Positions 42,825-51,708 of a stretch of DNA of 64,000 bases are shown here, piece by piece. Location of the stretch: contig NZ_VCLB01000007.1 in the NCBI RefSeq assembly GCF_005924265.1, forward strand, positions 186,001-250,000, written 5' to 3'. This DNA comes from Martelella lutilitoris. GTDB lineage: Bacteria; Pseudomonadota; Alphaproteobacteria; Rhizobiales; Rhizobiaceae. The notes below the pieces were generated by a model, which was not told the DNA's origin, searched no databases, and saw only the letters and a program-made list of their open reading frames with translations. The position numbers and the translations under genes were made by a program. The number at the start of each line of letters is the position of its first letter. The stretch's first letter is position 1.

Positions 42825-43211
42825 ATGGACGTTTTGACTGACGACAATCGCGCCGATGATCGTTATGCCGATTGGCGCAAGGCCGCCCATTTCGAAGGCG
42901 AGGAGGCCGCCCTTCTGGCCTTTCTCCAGCGGATCGCCGAAGAGGACATTGCCACGGCAGAGCCGCGCGACGCCAGCGAAATGAGCGAGATGATGAAAGC
43001 GCTCAACATTGATCCGGTCGAGGCCGAATTCCAGTATCGTCGCCTGTATTACGGCATGCAGGCCAATTGCGCGGCATGCCGGGCAAAGGAACGCTGCCGC
43101 AAGGATCTCGCCTGCAACGCGGCCGACCGGCATTTCCGTGAATATTGCGAAAACTCCGAAATCCTGAGCGAGATGCGCGCCGATCCGGACATGCTGCGTT
43201 TCGAGGGCTGA
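42825..43211 (+). CDS. DUF6455-type Cys-rich small protein
   Basis: A 128-residue soluble protein, acidic in its N-terminal half, with a C-terminal five-Cys segment (Cys 82, 85, 91, 97, 108: NCAACRAKERCRKDLAC and REYCEN) that could bind a metal or [Fe-S] centre. The similarity to DUF6455 is by overall pattern; function is unknown. AGGAG lies seven bases before ATG 42825, which rules out the in-frame ATG at 42771. The perfect FNR box upstream suggests low-oxygen induction. Confidence 0.8.
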   Translation: MDVLTDDNRADDRYADWRKAAHFEGEEAALLAFLQRIAEEDIATAEPRDASEMSEMMKALNIDPVEAEFQYRRLYYGMQANCAACRAKERCRKDLACNAADRHFREYCENSEILSEMRADPDMLRFEG

Positions 43212-43218
43212 TGAGGCC

Positions 43219-43647
43219 TCAGCCCATCAAACGCGGATATTCGATCGCCGGGCACCGGTCCATCACCACGTCCAGCCCCCTCGCCCGCGCTTTTTCCGCA
43301 GCCTCTTCGTCGACGATATCGAGTTGCATCCAGATCACCCCGGGCGGCGGATCGAGCGCCAGCGCCTCGTCCACAATGCCGCCGACATATTCGGATGCGC
43401 GAAAGATATCGATCATATCGACCGCGCCGGGGATTGCGGCGAGACTTTCATAGACAGTCTTGCCATGAATCTCCTTTCCCGCAAGGCCGGGATTGACCGG
43501 CACCACCTCGTAGCCTTTCGACAGCAGGAAACCCATCACCCGATGGCTTGGCCGTTCCGGTTTCGGCGAAGCGCCGACGAGCGCGATGCGTCTGACCGAG
43601 CGCAGGATGTCACGAATTTGTGCATCGATTTCCGCAGGTTGTGTCAT
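43219..43647 (-). CDS. CoA-binding domain protein (YccU type)
   Basis: A 142-residue single Rossmann-fold domain: IALVGASPKPERPSHRVMGFLLSKGYEVVPVNPGLAGKEI, then VDMIDIFRASEYVGGIVDEALAL and MDRCPAIEYPRL. The family binds CoA but its role is unknown. Start ATG 43647 fits the family; the upstream frame is non-homologous. It is convergent with DUF6455 (7-nt gap) and divergent from the secreted gene. Confidence 0.88.
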   Translation of the reverse strand: MTQPAEIDAQIRDILRSVRRIALVGASPKPERPSHRVMGFLLSKGYEVVPVNPGLAGKEIHGKTVYESLAAIPGAVDMIDIFRASEYVGGIVDEALALDPPPGVIWMQLDIVDEEAAEKARARGLDVVMDRCPAIEYPRLMG

Positions 43648-43725
43648 GGCGTTGAAAATCTCCCTATGGTATAGAGGCCTATTACACGTCCATGGAGGAG
43701 CCCCGACAAGGGCCTTGGGTAGACC

Positions 43726-44079
43726 ATGAAGCTTATTCTCGCAACAGCCATGCTCTTGGCCGCCGCCGGTACCGCCACGGCGCAGGAACCGATCAATCGG
43801 TACGACATTCAGGACATGACCTGCAATCAGGTTCACAGCATCCTCGGCCGCGAGGGCGCTGCTATCCTGCGCTATCCCTCGCCGAGCGGCAGCGGCCGCA
43901 CGCTCTACGACCGCTACGTCAACAGCCCGACCATCTGCTTCGCCCAGGGCGGACACGCCGTCCAGCGCGTGGTGCCGACCAAGGACACCAGGGGCTGCCC
44001 GACCATTTCCTGCAAGCCCGGACCGCCGGAATGCGACACGTTCGGCCTAGACATGTTCTATTGCGACGACGACAACTGA
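43726..44079 (+). CDS. Small secreted six-Cys protein, function unknown
   Basis: A 117-residue protein with a signal peptide (MKLILATAMLLAAAGTATA, cleavage near residue 19) and a mature part of six cysteines (33, 71, 91, 96, 103, 113), suggesting three disulfides in the periplasm. It contains MTCNQVHSILGREGAAILRY and YDRYVNSPTICF. No family was recognised. It stands alone, followed by a hairpin. Confidence 0.75.
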   Translation: MKLILATAMLLAAAGTATAQEPINRYDIQDMTCNQVHSILGREGAAILRYPSPSGSGRTLYDRYVNSPTICFAQGGHAVQRVVPTKDTRGCPTISCKPGPPECDTFGLDMFYCDDDN

Positions 44080-44103
44080 GCGGTATTCGCAATCAACGCT
44101 TCG

Positions 44104-44138
44104 AGCCCTGACGCCGCCGGAAAAACACCGTCAGGGCT
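44104..44138 (+). terminator. Hairpin after the six-Cys protein gene
   Basis: A perfect 10-bp stem, agccctgacg with cgtcagggct, 25 nt downstream of the stop, with a 15-base loop. No T-run follows, so it may be a weak terminator or stabiliser. Confidence 0.5.
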
Positions 44139-44289
44139 TCACCTCCCCTCGATCGGTTGTTAAGCTTTTTCCGATCTCCGAAGTTCTTTTCTAAAGCTTC
44201 GTCACGCGCGAAGGCGGATGATCACTCCGGCAGATAGAGGCGCGCGCTGCCGGTCCATTCAGGGCGCCAGGCAAAGAAAAGAGCTATCC

Positions 44290-46011
44290 ATGGCAGAGAG
44301 TATCGCACATTACATTGCCCGCTATCTCGGCGAGGCAGGGGTGAAACGCATCTGGGGCGTGACCGGCGATTCGCTGAATGGCCTCAGCGACAGCATCGGA
44401 CGGCTGAAGACGCTTGAATGGATGGGCACACGTCATGAGGAAGCGGCCGCCTTTGCCGCCGGCGCCGAGGCGCATGTCACCGGAGAGCTTGCGGTCTGCG
44501 CGGGGTCCTGCGGTCCGGGCAACCTGCACCTGATCAACGGCCTTTACGACTGCAATCGCAACCACGTTCCGGTTCTGGCGATCGCCGCTCACATTCCGTC
44601 TTCCGAAATCGGCAGCGGCTACTTTCAGGAGACGCATCCGCAGGAATTGTTCCGCGAATGCAGCGTCTATTGCGAACTGATCTCCTCGCCCGACCAGATG
44701 CCCTATGTGCTGGAAGTCGCCATGCGCACGGCCATCGCGAAGAAGGGCGTCGCCGTCATCGTCCTGCCGGGCGATATCGCGCTGAAGGACATGCCGGGCG
44801 ACACCGCGATCCGCTGGAACGCGCCGGCCCAGCCGGCCATGGTGCCGCCCGAAGCCGAGATCGACAGGCTTGCAGACCTGTTGAATGCCGGCAGCGATAT
44901 TACGCTTCTGTGCGGCGCAGGCTGCGCCGGCGCGCGCGACGATGTGCTGGCGCTTGCCGAGGCGTTGCAATCGCCCATGGTGCACGCCATGCGCGGCAAG
45001 GAATTCATCGAATATGATAATCCCTATGATGTCGGCATGACCGGCCTGATCGGCTTTTCCTCCGGCTATCACGCCATGGGGTCGGCCGATACGCTGCTCA
45101 TCCTCGGCTCATCCTTCCCCTACCGCGCCTTCTATCCCGAAGAGGCGAAGATCGCGCAGGTCGACACGCGCGCGCAGGCGCTCGGCGCCCATACCCAGGT
45201 CGACCTCGGCATTCTCGGCGATGTGGGTTCGACGATCCGCGCGCTGTTGCCGAAGCTGAAGAAGGATCGGAGCAGCAAATTCCTCGACAACGCCGTCAAG
45301 CACTACAAGAAGGCGCGCGAAGCACTTGATTCGCTCGCCTCGGAGAAAAGCGCCAAGGGCAACATCCATCCGCAATATCTCGCGAAGCTCCTCAGCGAAA
45401 AGGCAACCGACGACGCGATCTTCACCTGCGATGTCGGTACGCCGACCGTCTGGGCGGCGCGCTATGTCGGCATGAACGGCAAGCGGCGGCTGATCGGCTC
45501 GTTCTCGCACGGTTCCATGGCCAATGCCCTGTCGCAGGCGATCGGCGCCCAGGCGATCGATCCGGACAGACAGGTCATCGCCATGTGCGGCGATGGCGGA
45601 TTTTCCATGCTGATGGGCGATGTCCTGTCGGTCACGCAACTGAACCTGCCGATCAAGATCGTCGTCTTCCACAACCGCTCGCTCGGCTTCGTGGCGATGG
45701 AAATGAAGGCGGGCGGCTATATCTCCGATTCGACCGATCTCAGCAGTCCCGACTTTGCCCGGATCGCGGAAGCCGCCGGCATGAAGGGCATCAAGGTTGA
45801 AGACGCCAAGGCGCTTCCCGCCGCCCTCGATGAAGCGCTCGAGACGCCCGGCCCGGTGCTGGTCGATGTGATGACGGCGAAGCAGGAACTCGCCATGCCG
45901 CCGCAGATCACCATGGAACAGGCCAAGGGTTTCAGTCTCTACATGATGCGCGCGATCCTCAACGGCCGCGGCGACGAACTGGTGCAGCTGACGAAGACGA
46001 ACCTGCGCTGA
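44290..46011 (+). CDS. poxB: Thiamine-diphosphate pyruvate oxidase/ubiquinone pyruvate dehydrogenase
   Basis: Probably oxidises pyruvate to acetate and CO2, passing electrons to ubiquinone, an alternative to the PDH complex. The 573 residues have the N-terminal pyrimidine domain ([14 protein letters not shown], catalytic Glu in [14 protein letters not shown]), a central FAD-type domain and the C-terminal PP domain with [29 protein letters not shown]. Acetolactate synthase and other TPP oxidases are related, but the [16 protein letters not shown] segment and overall order fit PoxB. ATG 44290 gives [18 protein letters not shown]; the upstream frame codes unlikely residues. Confidence 0.88.
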   Translation: MAESIAHYIARYLGEAGVKRIWGVTGDSLNGLSDSIGRLKTLEWMGTRHEEAAAFAAGAEAHVTGELAVCAGSCGPGNLHLINGLYDCNRNHVPVLAIAAHIPSSEIGSGYFQETHPQELFRECSVYCELISSPDQMPYVLEVAMRTAIAKKGVAVIVLPGDIALKDMPGDTAIRWNAPAQPAMVPPEAEIDRLADLLNAGSDITLLCGAGCAGARDDVLALAEALQSPMVHAMRGKEFIEYDNPYDVGMTGLIGFSSGYHAMGSADTLLILGSSFPYRAFYPEEAKIAQVDTRAQALGAHTQVDLGILGDVGSTIRALLPKLKKDRSSKFLDNAVKHYKKAREALDSLASEKSAKGNIHPQYLAKLLSEKATDDAIFTCDVGTPTVWAARYVGMNGKRRLIGSFSHGSMANALSQAIGAQAIDPDRQVIAMCGDGGFSMLMGDVLSVTQLNLPIKIVVFHNRSLGFVAMEMKAGGYISDSTDLSSPDFARIAEAAGMKGIKVEDAKALPAALDEALETPGPVLVDVMTAKQELAMPPQITMEQAKGFSLYMMRAILNGRGDELVQLTKTNLR

Positions 46012-46027
46012 GAAACGAAAGAGAGAA

Positions 46028-46048
46028 GGCCCGCAATCGATGCGGGCC
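46028..46048. terminator. Hairpin after poxB
   Basis: GGCCCGCA/TGCGGGCC with a five-base loop, 17 nt after the poxB stop. No T-run follows on the plus strand. Confidence 0.45.
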
Positions 46049-46095
46049 CAGATGGCTGACACAGTCTGTTTCAGAAGCAGAGAGCGTGCTCCCAT

Positions 46096-46217
46096 TCTCC
46101 GTCACCCCGGCCATGGGCCGGGGTCCAGGGTCACAAAAACGCAGTTTGTAACAGTGCCTTAATCGCGAGAGTATCGCTATTCGGCTCTGGGTGCCGGCTC
46201 AAGGCCGGCATGACGGA
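46096..46217. repeat. Palindromic intergenic repeat, two inverted copies
   Basis: Two similar units of about 33 bases face each other: 46096-46130 (core CCCCGGCCATGGGCCGGGG) and 46185-46217 (core TGCCGGCTCAAGGCCGGCA). Each unit is itself a near palindrome, flanked by GTCA and CCAGG-like ends. The arrangement is like the short palindromic intergenic elements common in Rhizobiales and other alphaproteobacteria. No transposase is nearby. Confidence 0.7.
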
Positions 46218-46303
46218 GGCGAGGGAGGCGAACTTTGTCAACAAACTGGGGCCCGCGCGCGACGCGGGCTTTTTTCCAGTCAGGCCAGTTCGTTCCATTC
46301 TTC

Positions 46304-46804
46304 TCAGTGAGAACCTGATGCCCCTTTCCCTCGAGCCGGCAAGACGGCCCGGCAGGCAGAGACAAGCAGAAAAACCGGCAAGACGAGATAGCCGCCGATA
46401 ACGAGAACCTGCTCCTGCCAATGGCTCGCGTCATAATCCGCTCCGCATGGCGTGCCGGCGTACAGCGCGCCAAACCATGCGTCCCGGGTCGAGAAGAGCA
46501 AGATCATCGCCATTACTGCGACAACAATTGCTCCGCTCTGGCTCAGGGCGCCCTTGGCCATGCCGCCCCAAAGAACAAGACCGATGGCACTTGCCAAGAG
46601 CGGCGAGGACAATACAGCGCCGGTCACGAACGGTCCGTCTGCACCCTGGGTGCATGTGCCGGTGAAGCCCAAAAGCTGCAGCGGTACGGCAGGCATCACA
46701 AGGAATACAGCCGACCATGCCCACAGGCGAAAGAAGGCCAGCACCACTGACAAGATCAGGGAGAACAGGAGGAAGGTCCCTCCGATGGCAATGATGCCGG
46801 TCAC
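46304..46804 (-). CDS. Hypothetical four-helix membrane protein
   Basis: A 166-residue protein with about four transmembrane segments: FLLFSLILSVVLAFFRLW, SAVFLVMPAVPLQLLGF, LASAIGLVLWG/GAIVVAVMAMILLFS, and LVIGGYLVLPVFLLVSA. There is one Cys pair in the outer loops (TCTQ, TPCGADYD). It starts with GTG at 46804, preceded by GGAGG seven bases upstream, which supports real translation. No family is recognised. It lies next to the palindromic repeat and 91 nt from thrE. Confidence 0.6.
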   Translation of the reverse strand: MTGIIAIGGTFLLFSLILSVVLAFFRLWAWSAVFLVMPAVPLQLLGFTGTCTQGADGPFVTGAVLSSPLLASAIGLVLWGGMAKGALSQSGAIVVAVMAMILLFSTRDAWFGALYAGTPCGADYDASHWQEQVLVIGGYLVLPVFLLVSACRAVLPARGKGASGSH

Positions 46805-46894
46805 GGTCTGACCTCCGCAGGCCGCCGGCTGAATTTCTGGAACCTGCAGGATCCATCAAATCTGTGCACCGCGGTTTCCGCCTTGCCCATTTGA

Positions 46895-48235
46895 TCAATC
46901 CTCGTGATCCTTCGTCGGAAACTCCGGCCTGCGGAAGGTGGAGGAAACCATGGTGAGCCCCGCGCCGATCGCGCCGACGGTGAAGATCACCTGCAAGCCG
47001 GCGCTGGTGGTCGCCGCCAGCATCATGTCGGACTTTTCGAGCGGCTGGACGGTGATTTCCAGGAGACCGATGATCCACTGGGCGGCGGCGCTTCCCGGCA
47101 CCATGGGAATGCAGCCGGCGACGGCGATGGCATTGCCGACGCGGCGGACCGGAAACGGCGTGTTGTAGGAGAGTTCCACGACCAGCGCGACGGCCATGGC
47201 TGCGGCGAAAGATGCGGCTTCCAGCGGCCAGCCATGCAGCATGCAATAGGTTCTGACGGCCAGCGCCAGCGCGCCGGCCAGCGCCGCCCAGCCGAGATTG
47301 CGGTAGCCGAAATTGAACAGCACGCCGAAGCCCGCTGCCGCGACCGCGCCAAAAAAGGCGTGGTGGGCGATATTGGGGACAGACTTCACGGCATCCTGCA
47401 GACCACCGCCGAGCACGATATGGGCCGCTCCGACGCCCAGAGTAATAAAGACGAGGATCATCGCGACGGTGACGAAGCGGGCGCTGCCGAGCGTCGGGAA
47501 CCCCTCCATGATATCCGTCTGCGCGTTCATCGACGGCACGCCCGGCACCAGCATCAGCACGGCAGCGCTCATCGACGTGTCGATCATCGTGCTGCCCATC
47601 GCCATGGCCCCGATGCCGGAAAGGACGGCTGCGGCAAAGGCGACCGTGGCGGTGACGACGAAAGCATTGTAGTGCCGTTCGAGCAACACCAACCGTATAT
47701 ATTGTCCGATCATGCTGGCGATCAGCGTCGTCACAAAGGCGGGCGCATCGGCGCCGAGAAGCCTTCCGAAGGCGGCGCAGGCAAGCCCGGCGGCAAAGAC
47801 GTTCAGCAGCTTGTGATGCTTCGGCGTGGTCTTTGTCGCCGCGGCCAGCCTTTCTTCCACCGCGTCCGGCGTCAGCCCGCCCCTGCCCGTTTCGGCGCAG
47901 ATTTCGCGTACACGGTGGTTGATGCGCATGTTGACGCCGTGATGACCGACCCCGATCATGTGCGTCGAAGAGCAGACGCCGTCGCCGACCGTCGTCGATA
48001 TCGAGGCGAAGCCGACGCGGATGTCTGCGTTCTTGACGCCGAGGCCGAGCGCCACTTTCCTGACGCCCTCGCGCACGACAGCGGATTTCGCTCCCGTCTC
48101 CATCAGCATGCGGCCGGCCTCCAGCGCGACGAGCGCCACCTTCTCCAGCGTCCTTTGCCGGAACAGAAGCTCGGAAACCCCGTCATCATGTGCGCCTGCG
48201 CGGGTTTCGTCAGCCGGTGAACCTGTTTCAGTCAT
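46895..48235 (-). CDS. Threonine/serine exporter family protein (ThrE)
   Basis: A 446-residue protein of the ThrE family: an N-terminal cytoplasmic domain (ALEAGRMLMETGAKSAVVREGVRKVALGLG, then DIRVGFASISTTVGDG) and about ten transmembrane segments in two halves (AVLMLVPGVPSMNAQTDIMEG; VGNAIAVAGCIPMVPGSAAAQ). The family exports threonine and serine in Corynebacterium; the substrate here is inferred. AGGAGAGG precedes the ATG. A FixK-like site lies at 48341. Confidence 0.88.
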   Translation of the reverse strand: MTETGSPADETRAGAHDDGVSELLFRQRTLEKVALVALEAGRMLMETGAKSAVVREGVRKVALGLGVKNADIRVGFASISTTVGDGVCSSTHMIGVGHHGVNMRINHRVREICAETGRGGLTPDAVEERLAAATKTTPKHHKLLNVFAAGLACAAFGRLLGADAPAFVTTLIASMIGQYIRLVLLERHYNAFVVTATVAFAAAVLSGIGAMAMGSTMIDTSMSAAVLMLVPGVPSMNAQTDIMEGFPTLGSARFVTVAMILVFITLGVGAAHIVLGGGLQDAVKSVPNIAHHAFFGAVAAAGFGVLFNFGYRNLGWAALAGALALAVRTYCMLHGWPLEAASFAAAMAVALVVELSYNTPFPVRRVGNAIAVAGCIPMVPGSAAAQWIIGLLEITVQPLEKSDMMLAATTSAGLQVIFTVGAIGAGLTMVSSTFRRPEFPTKDHED

Positions 48236-48340
48236 TGCCTCTCCTGTCGCGAACGCGGCGTTTTGGAACGGGGATCAATTGGCGGGCATCGCCTCAGCGG
48301 CTGGCCGGCGGCGAAACTAGACGCAGCGCACGCATTCGCC

Positions 48341-48354
48341 TTGCTCTATGTCAA
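48341..48354. promoter_or_regulatory. Weak FixK-like site upstream of thrE
   Basis: TTGCTCTATGTCAA fits the relaxed rhizobial FixK pattern TTG(A/C)-N6-(T/G)CAA, 106 nt before the ThrE start. It matches only loosely and could be chance. Confidence 0.25.
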
Positions 48355-48473
48355 GCCGGCCGCGCAGGCTGCCTCCTGATCCTAGCCAAAATGCAAAGAA
48401 GAGAAAACAGGGTCAGCCGAGGGTGACGGAGCTGCGCAGAAATCGCAAGTACTAGCGCAAGTCGATCCCATTT

Positions 48474-48502
48474 ATGACAGTTTTACGACAGTTATGTGAC
48501 GG
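48474..48502. promoter_or_regulatory. PHO box, three 11-bp-spaced half-sites upstream of pstS
   Basis: ATGACAG (48474), ACGACAG (48485) and GTGACGG (48496) are spaced by exactly 11 bases. Read on the complementary strand they are CCGTCAC, CTGTCGT and CTGTCAT, close to the PhoB consensus. They are oriented opposite to pstS, and lie 71 nt before the best -35 element. Confidence 0.7.
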
Positions 48503-48544
48503 TTTTCTAAAAGGAAACACGGGTTTTTCCCCGTTTATGAATTT

Positions 48545-48572
48545 TTTACAACATGCTATGCTTGCCTATATT
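48545..48572 (+). promoter_or_regulatory. Predicted pstS promoter
   Basis: TTTACA (48545-48550) and TATATT (48567-48572) with a 16-nt spacer, about 50 nt before the pstS start and downstream of the PHO box. The rest of the 387-nt thrE-pstS gap has a small hairpin (aaac-acggg/cccg-ttt near 48520-48537) and no gene. Confidence 0.5.
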
Positions 48573-48622
48573 TCGTTGTTATACGACTTCCGTTTTCAAC
48601 CAAACCTCAAAAGGGCTATCTG

Positions 48623-49660
48623 ATGAAAATCGGAATTTTTACCAAGGGCGCTAAGGTTGCTGCCGTTGCCGCCGCTATGGTCGTAAGCGGCACTGTCGCT
48701 CAGGCCGCAGACACCTCGCTGACGGGCTCCGGCGCCTCTTTCCCCTTCCCGCTCTACTCGGCCTGGTTTAAGGATTTTGGCCAGAAGACCGGTATTGAAG
48801 TCAACTACCAGGCCAAGGGCTCCGGCGGCGGTATCGAAGACTTCACCAACCGCGTTGTCGATTTCGCAGCCTCCGACGCTGCCATGAACGACGAGGAAAT
48901 GGCCAAGGTTGACGGCGGCGTCGTTCTCCTGCCGATGACGGCCGGCGAAATCGTTCTCGCCTACAATCTCGACGGCGTTTCCGAGCTGAAGCTGCCGCGC
49001 GACGTCTACCCGAAGATCTTCCTCGGCGAAATCACCAAGTGGAACGACGAAGCCATCGCCGCCGCCAACGAAGGCGTCGACCTCCCCGACGAAAACATCA
49101 CGGTTGTCGTTCGCGCCGATTCTTCGGGCACCAACTTCAACTTCACCAACCACCTTTCCGCGATCTCGACGGAATTCGAAAGCACGGTCGGCGGCGGCAA
49201 GACCGTTCCGTGGCCGAAGGCTTCGAACTTCGTAGCCGCTCCGGGCAACCAGGGCATCACCGCCACGGTCAAGCAGACCCCTGGCGCCATCGGCTACATC
49301 GAGTATGGCTACGCCCAGCAGACCAACACGCCTTACGCCATGCTTGAAAACCAGGCCGGCAACTTCGTGAAGGCCGGTCCGGAAGCTGGTAGCGCCGCTC
49401 TCGCTTCGGCCGAACTCGACGAAAACAACGTTGCTTTCATCGTTGACCCGAAGGGCGCCGACTCCTACCCGATCGCCACCTTCACCTGGATGCTGTTCTA
49501 CAAGTCCGGCCAGGACGCCGATACGGTTGCAGCGCTGAAGGAAATGATCAACTACGGCCTGACCACCGGCCAGACGATGGCCGACAAGCTGGGTTACATC
49601 CCGCTGCCGGAAAACGTCATCGAAATCAACAAGAAGTCGATGGAAGAAATCGGCGGCTGA
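48623..49660 (+). CDS. pstS: Phosphate ABC transporter substrate-binding protein
   Basis: Periplasmic phosphate-binding protein. The 345 residues begin with a signal peptide (FTKGAKVAAVAAAMVVSGTVAQAA), then TSLTGSGASFPFPLYSAWFKDF and the ligand motif RADSSGTNFNFTNHLS. The PHO box and promoter upstream mark it as a Pho-regulon member. A terminator-like hairpin follows before pstC, which would allow more PstS than permease, as is usual. Confidence 0.96.
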   Translation: MKIGIFTKGAKVAAVAAAMVVSGTVAQAADTSLTGSGASFPFPLYSAWFKDFGQKTGIEVNYQAKGSGGGIEDFTNRVVDFAASDAAMNDEEMAKVDGGVVLLPMTAGEIVLAYNLDGVSELKLPRDVYPKIFLGEITKWNDEAIAAANEGVDLPDENITVVVRADSSGTNFNFTNHLSAISTEFESTVGGGKTVPWPKASNFVAAPGNQGITATVKQTPGAIGYIEYGYAQQTNTPYAMLENQAGNFVKAGPEAGSAALASAELDENNVAFIVDPKGADSYPIATFTWMLFYKSGQDADTVAALKEMINYGLTTGQTMADKLGYIPLPENVIEINKKSMEEIGG

Positions 49661-49681
49661 TTTCGGTCACAATGAACTTCG

Positions 49682-49712
49682 GCCGGGGCGTAACGCGTTG
49701 CGCCCCGGCTTT
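49682..49712 (+). terminator. Terminator-like hairpin between pstS and pstC
   Basis: GCCGGGGCG pairs with CGCCCCGGC, a 9-bp stem and 10-base loop, followed by TTTG. It probably acts as a partial attenuator that raises pstS mRNA relative to pstCAB. Confidence 0.65.
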
Positions 49713-49798
49713 GTTGGAATGAATACACGCAGAAGTTTTACGCTCTCTCCAGTCAGATCGCGATAACCGTCCCGATCGCCGTTACCAGGAGCCCCTTG

Positions 49799-50770
49799 AT
49801 GGCCGACAAGCCGAAATCCGTTACGCCACGCGATGGCAGTGTTTCGCGACCACCGACCGCTTTCGAATACGGTTACGACAAATCCTTTCGCTTTCTGACA
49901 TTTTTCGCAGGCCTGATCACCATCGTCCTGCTGGTCTACATCTTCTGGAAGATCGGCTCGCAGGCCGCTCCGGCGATGCGGACATACGGCCTTTCCTTTC
50001 TGACGACGGTCGAATGGAACCCCAATACCAATGAATACGGCATCCTTGCCGAGATCTGGGGCACGCTCTACTCGTCGCTTCTGGCACTGCTCTTCGGCGG
50101 CGGCCTCGGCATTGCCGTCGCTATTTTCCTGACGCAGGGCTTCCTCAACGCCCGCCTTGCCTGGATCTTCCGCCTGATCGTCGAGATGCTCGCGGCCATC
50201 CCCTCGGTCGTCTACGGTCTCTGGGGCATCTACGTGCTGATCCCCGCCATCCGGCCGCTCGCCCGCTGGCTGCATGACACGCTCGGCTTCGTCCCGTTCT
50301 TCTCCACATCGCTCGCCGGCCCCGGCATGTTCCCGGCCATGATCGTGCTGTCGATCATGATCCTGCCGACGGTTGCCGCGATCTCGCAGGATGCCTTCAA
50401 GGCGATCCCGCTGAAGGTCCAGGAAGCCGCCTACGGCATGGGCACGACCAAGTGGGAAGCGATCCGCAAGGTCATCCTTCCCACCGCATCGGGCGGCATC
50501 TTCGCCTCGCTGGTGCTTGGTTTCGGCCGCGCGCTCGGCGAAACCATGGCGCTTGCCATGTTGATCGGCAATTCGCAGCAGGTTTCGCTGTCGCTGTTTT
50601 CGCCGGCAACCACGCTCGCATCGCTTCTCGCCTCTACCTTCCCGGAGGCCGGCGCCAACCAGATCGGCCCGCTGATGTATGCGGCCGTGGTGCTGCTGAT
50701 GATCACGATGGCGGTCAACATCATCGGCACGGTCATCATGAACTACACGTCTCGCCAGACGGTTACGTAA
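49799..50770 (+). CDS. pstC: Phosphate ABC transporter permease PstC
   Basis: Inner-membrane permease. The 323 residues have six to seven transmembrane segments, including FLTFFAGLITIVLLVYIFWKI, and the cytoplasmic EAA loop EAAYGMGTTKWEAIRKVILPTASGGI that contacts PstB. ATG 49799 follows AGGAG by six bases; the TTG codon just before it is not needed. It precedes pstA by 21 nt. Confidence 0.95.
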   Translation: MADKPKSVTPRDGSVSRPPTAFEYGYDKSFRFLTFFAGLITIVLLVYIFWKIGSQAAPAMRTYGLSFLTTVEWNPNTNEYGILAEIWGTLYSSLLALLFGGGLGIAVAIFLTQGFLNARLAWIFRLIVEMLAAIPSVVYGLWGIYVLIPAIRPLARWLHDTLGFVPFFSTSLAGPGMFPAMIVLSIMILPTVAAISQDAFKAIPLKVQEAAYGMGTTKWEAIRKVILPTASGGIFASLVLGFGRALGETMALAMLIGNSQQVSLSLFSPATTLASLLASTFPEAGANQIGPLMYAAVVLLMITMAVNIIGTVIMNYTSRQTVT

Positions 50771-50791
50771 GGCCTTGAGGGGATCGATATC

Positions 50792-51688
50792 ATGAGCACC
50801 ACAGACGACATGAACCCCGAGGTTGTTGCCCTCGGCAATCCGAACCTCAGCTTCTCATTCGCCGAACGGCGGACGCTGATGAACTTCATCCAGACGATTA
50901 TTCTCTGGATCCTGGCCGGCATCGCCGCCATCCCGCTGATCTCGGTCCTCTGGATGCTGATCAGCCGCGGCGGCGTGCGCCTCAGCCTGGCAATCTTCAC
51001 CGAACTGCCGCCGGCGCCCTTTGAGCAGGGCGGCGGCATCGGCAACGCCATCCTCGGGACTCTGGTGATGGTCGCCATTGCCTCGCTGATCTCGATCCCG
51101 ATCGGTGTCCTCGGCGGCATCTATACCGGGCTGATCAACCCCGACGGACGCTTTGCCTCGCTTGTCCGTTTCGTCGGCAAGGTGCTGACCGGTTTCCCCT
51201 CGATCCTCGCCGGCGTCTTTGTCTACGCCTGGCTGGTGATCATGATGAAGACCTACTCGGCGGTCGCCGGCGGCCTGTCGCTGGCAATCTTGATGCTGCC
51301 GACCGTCCTTCTGACAGCGGAACAGGCTTTCCGCATGGTTCCGCAGCGGATGAAGGATGCGGCCTATGGCATGGGTTGCAATTCCACGCAGGTCGCGACC
51401 AAAATTGTTTTGCCGACGGCGCTGCCAGGTGTTATGACCGGCGTAATGCTCGCGGTCGCGGGTGCGTCCGGTGAATCGGCCCCGCTGCTGTTTACGGCAC
51501 TCTTTTCGAATTACTGGATCGGAAGCTTTACGGAGCCGACAGCATCATTGTCGATATTGATCTACAATTTCTCGGCAATGCCCTATGAAAACCAGATTGA
51601 ACTGGCGTGGACAGCTTCCCTCGTACTGGTGCTGATCGTGCTCGTTTTCAACATTCTCAGTCGCTCGTTCGGCACCCGCCGCGTGTAA
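50792..51688 (+). CDS. pstA: Phosphate ABC transporter permease PstA
   Basis: Second permease subunit, 298 residues, with a TM arrangement like PstC and the EAA-type loop [32 protein letters not shown]. It follows pstC and precedes pstB by 20 nt. Confidence 0.95.
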   Translation: MSTTDDMNPEVVALGNPNLSFSFAERRTLMNFIQTIILWILAGIAAIPLISVLWMLISRGGVRLSLAIFTELPPAPFEQGGGIGNAILGTLVMVAIASLISIPIGVLGGIYTGLINPDGRFASLVRFVGKVLTGFPSILAGVFVYAWLVIMMKTYSAVAGGLSLAILMLPTVLLTAEQAFRMVPQRMKDAAYGMGCNSTQVATKIVLPTALPGVMTGVMLAVAGASGESAPLLFTALFSNYWIGSFTEPTASLSILIYNFSAMPYENQIELAWTASLVLVLIVLVFNILSRSFGTRRV

Positions 51689-51708
51689 GAGAAACAAGGT
51701 CGTTTATC

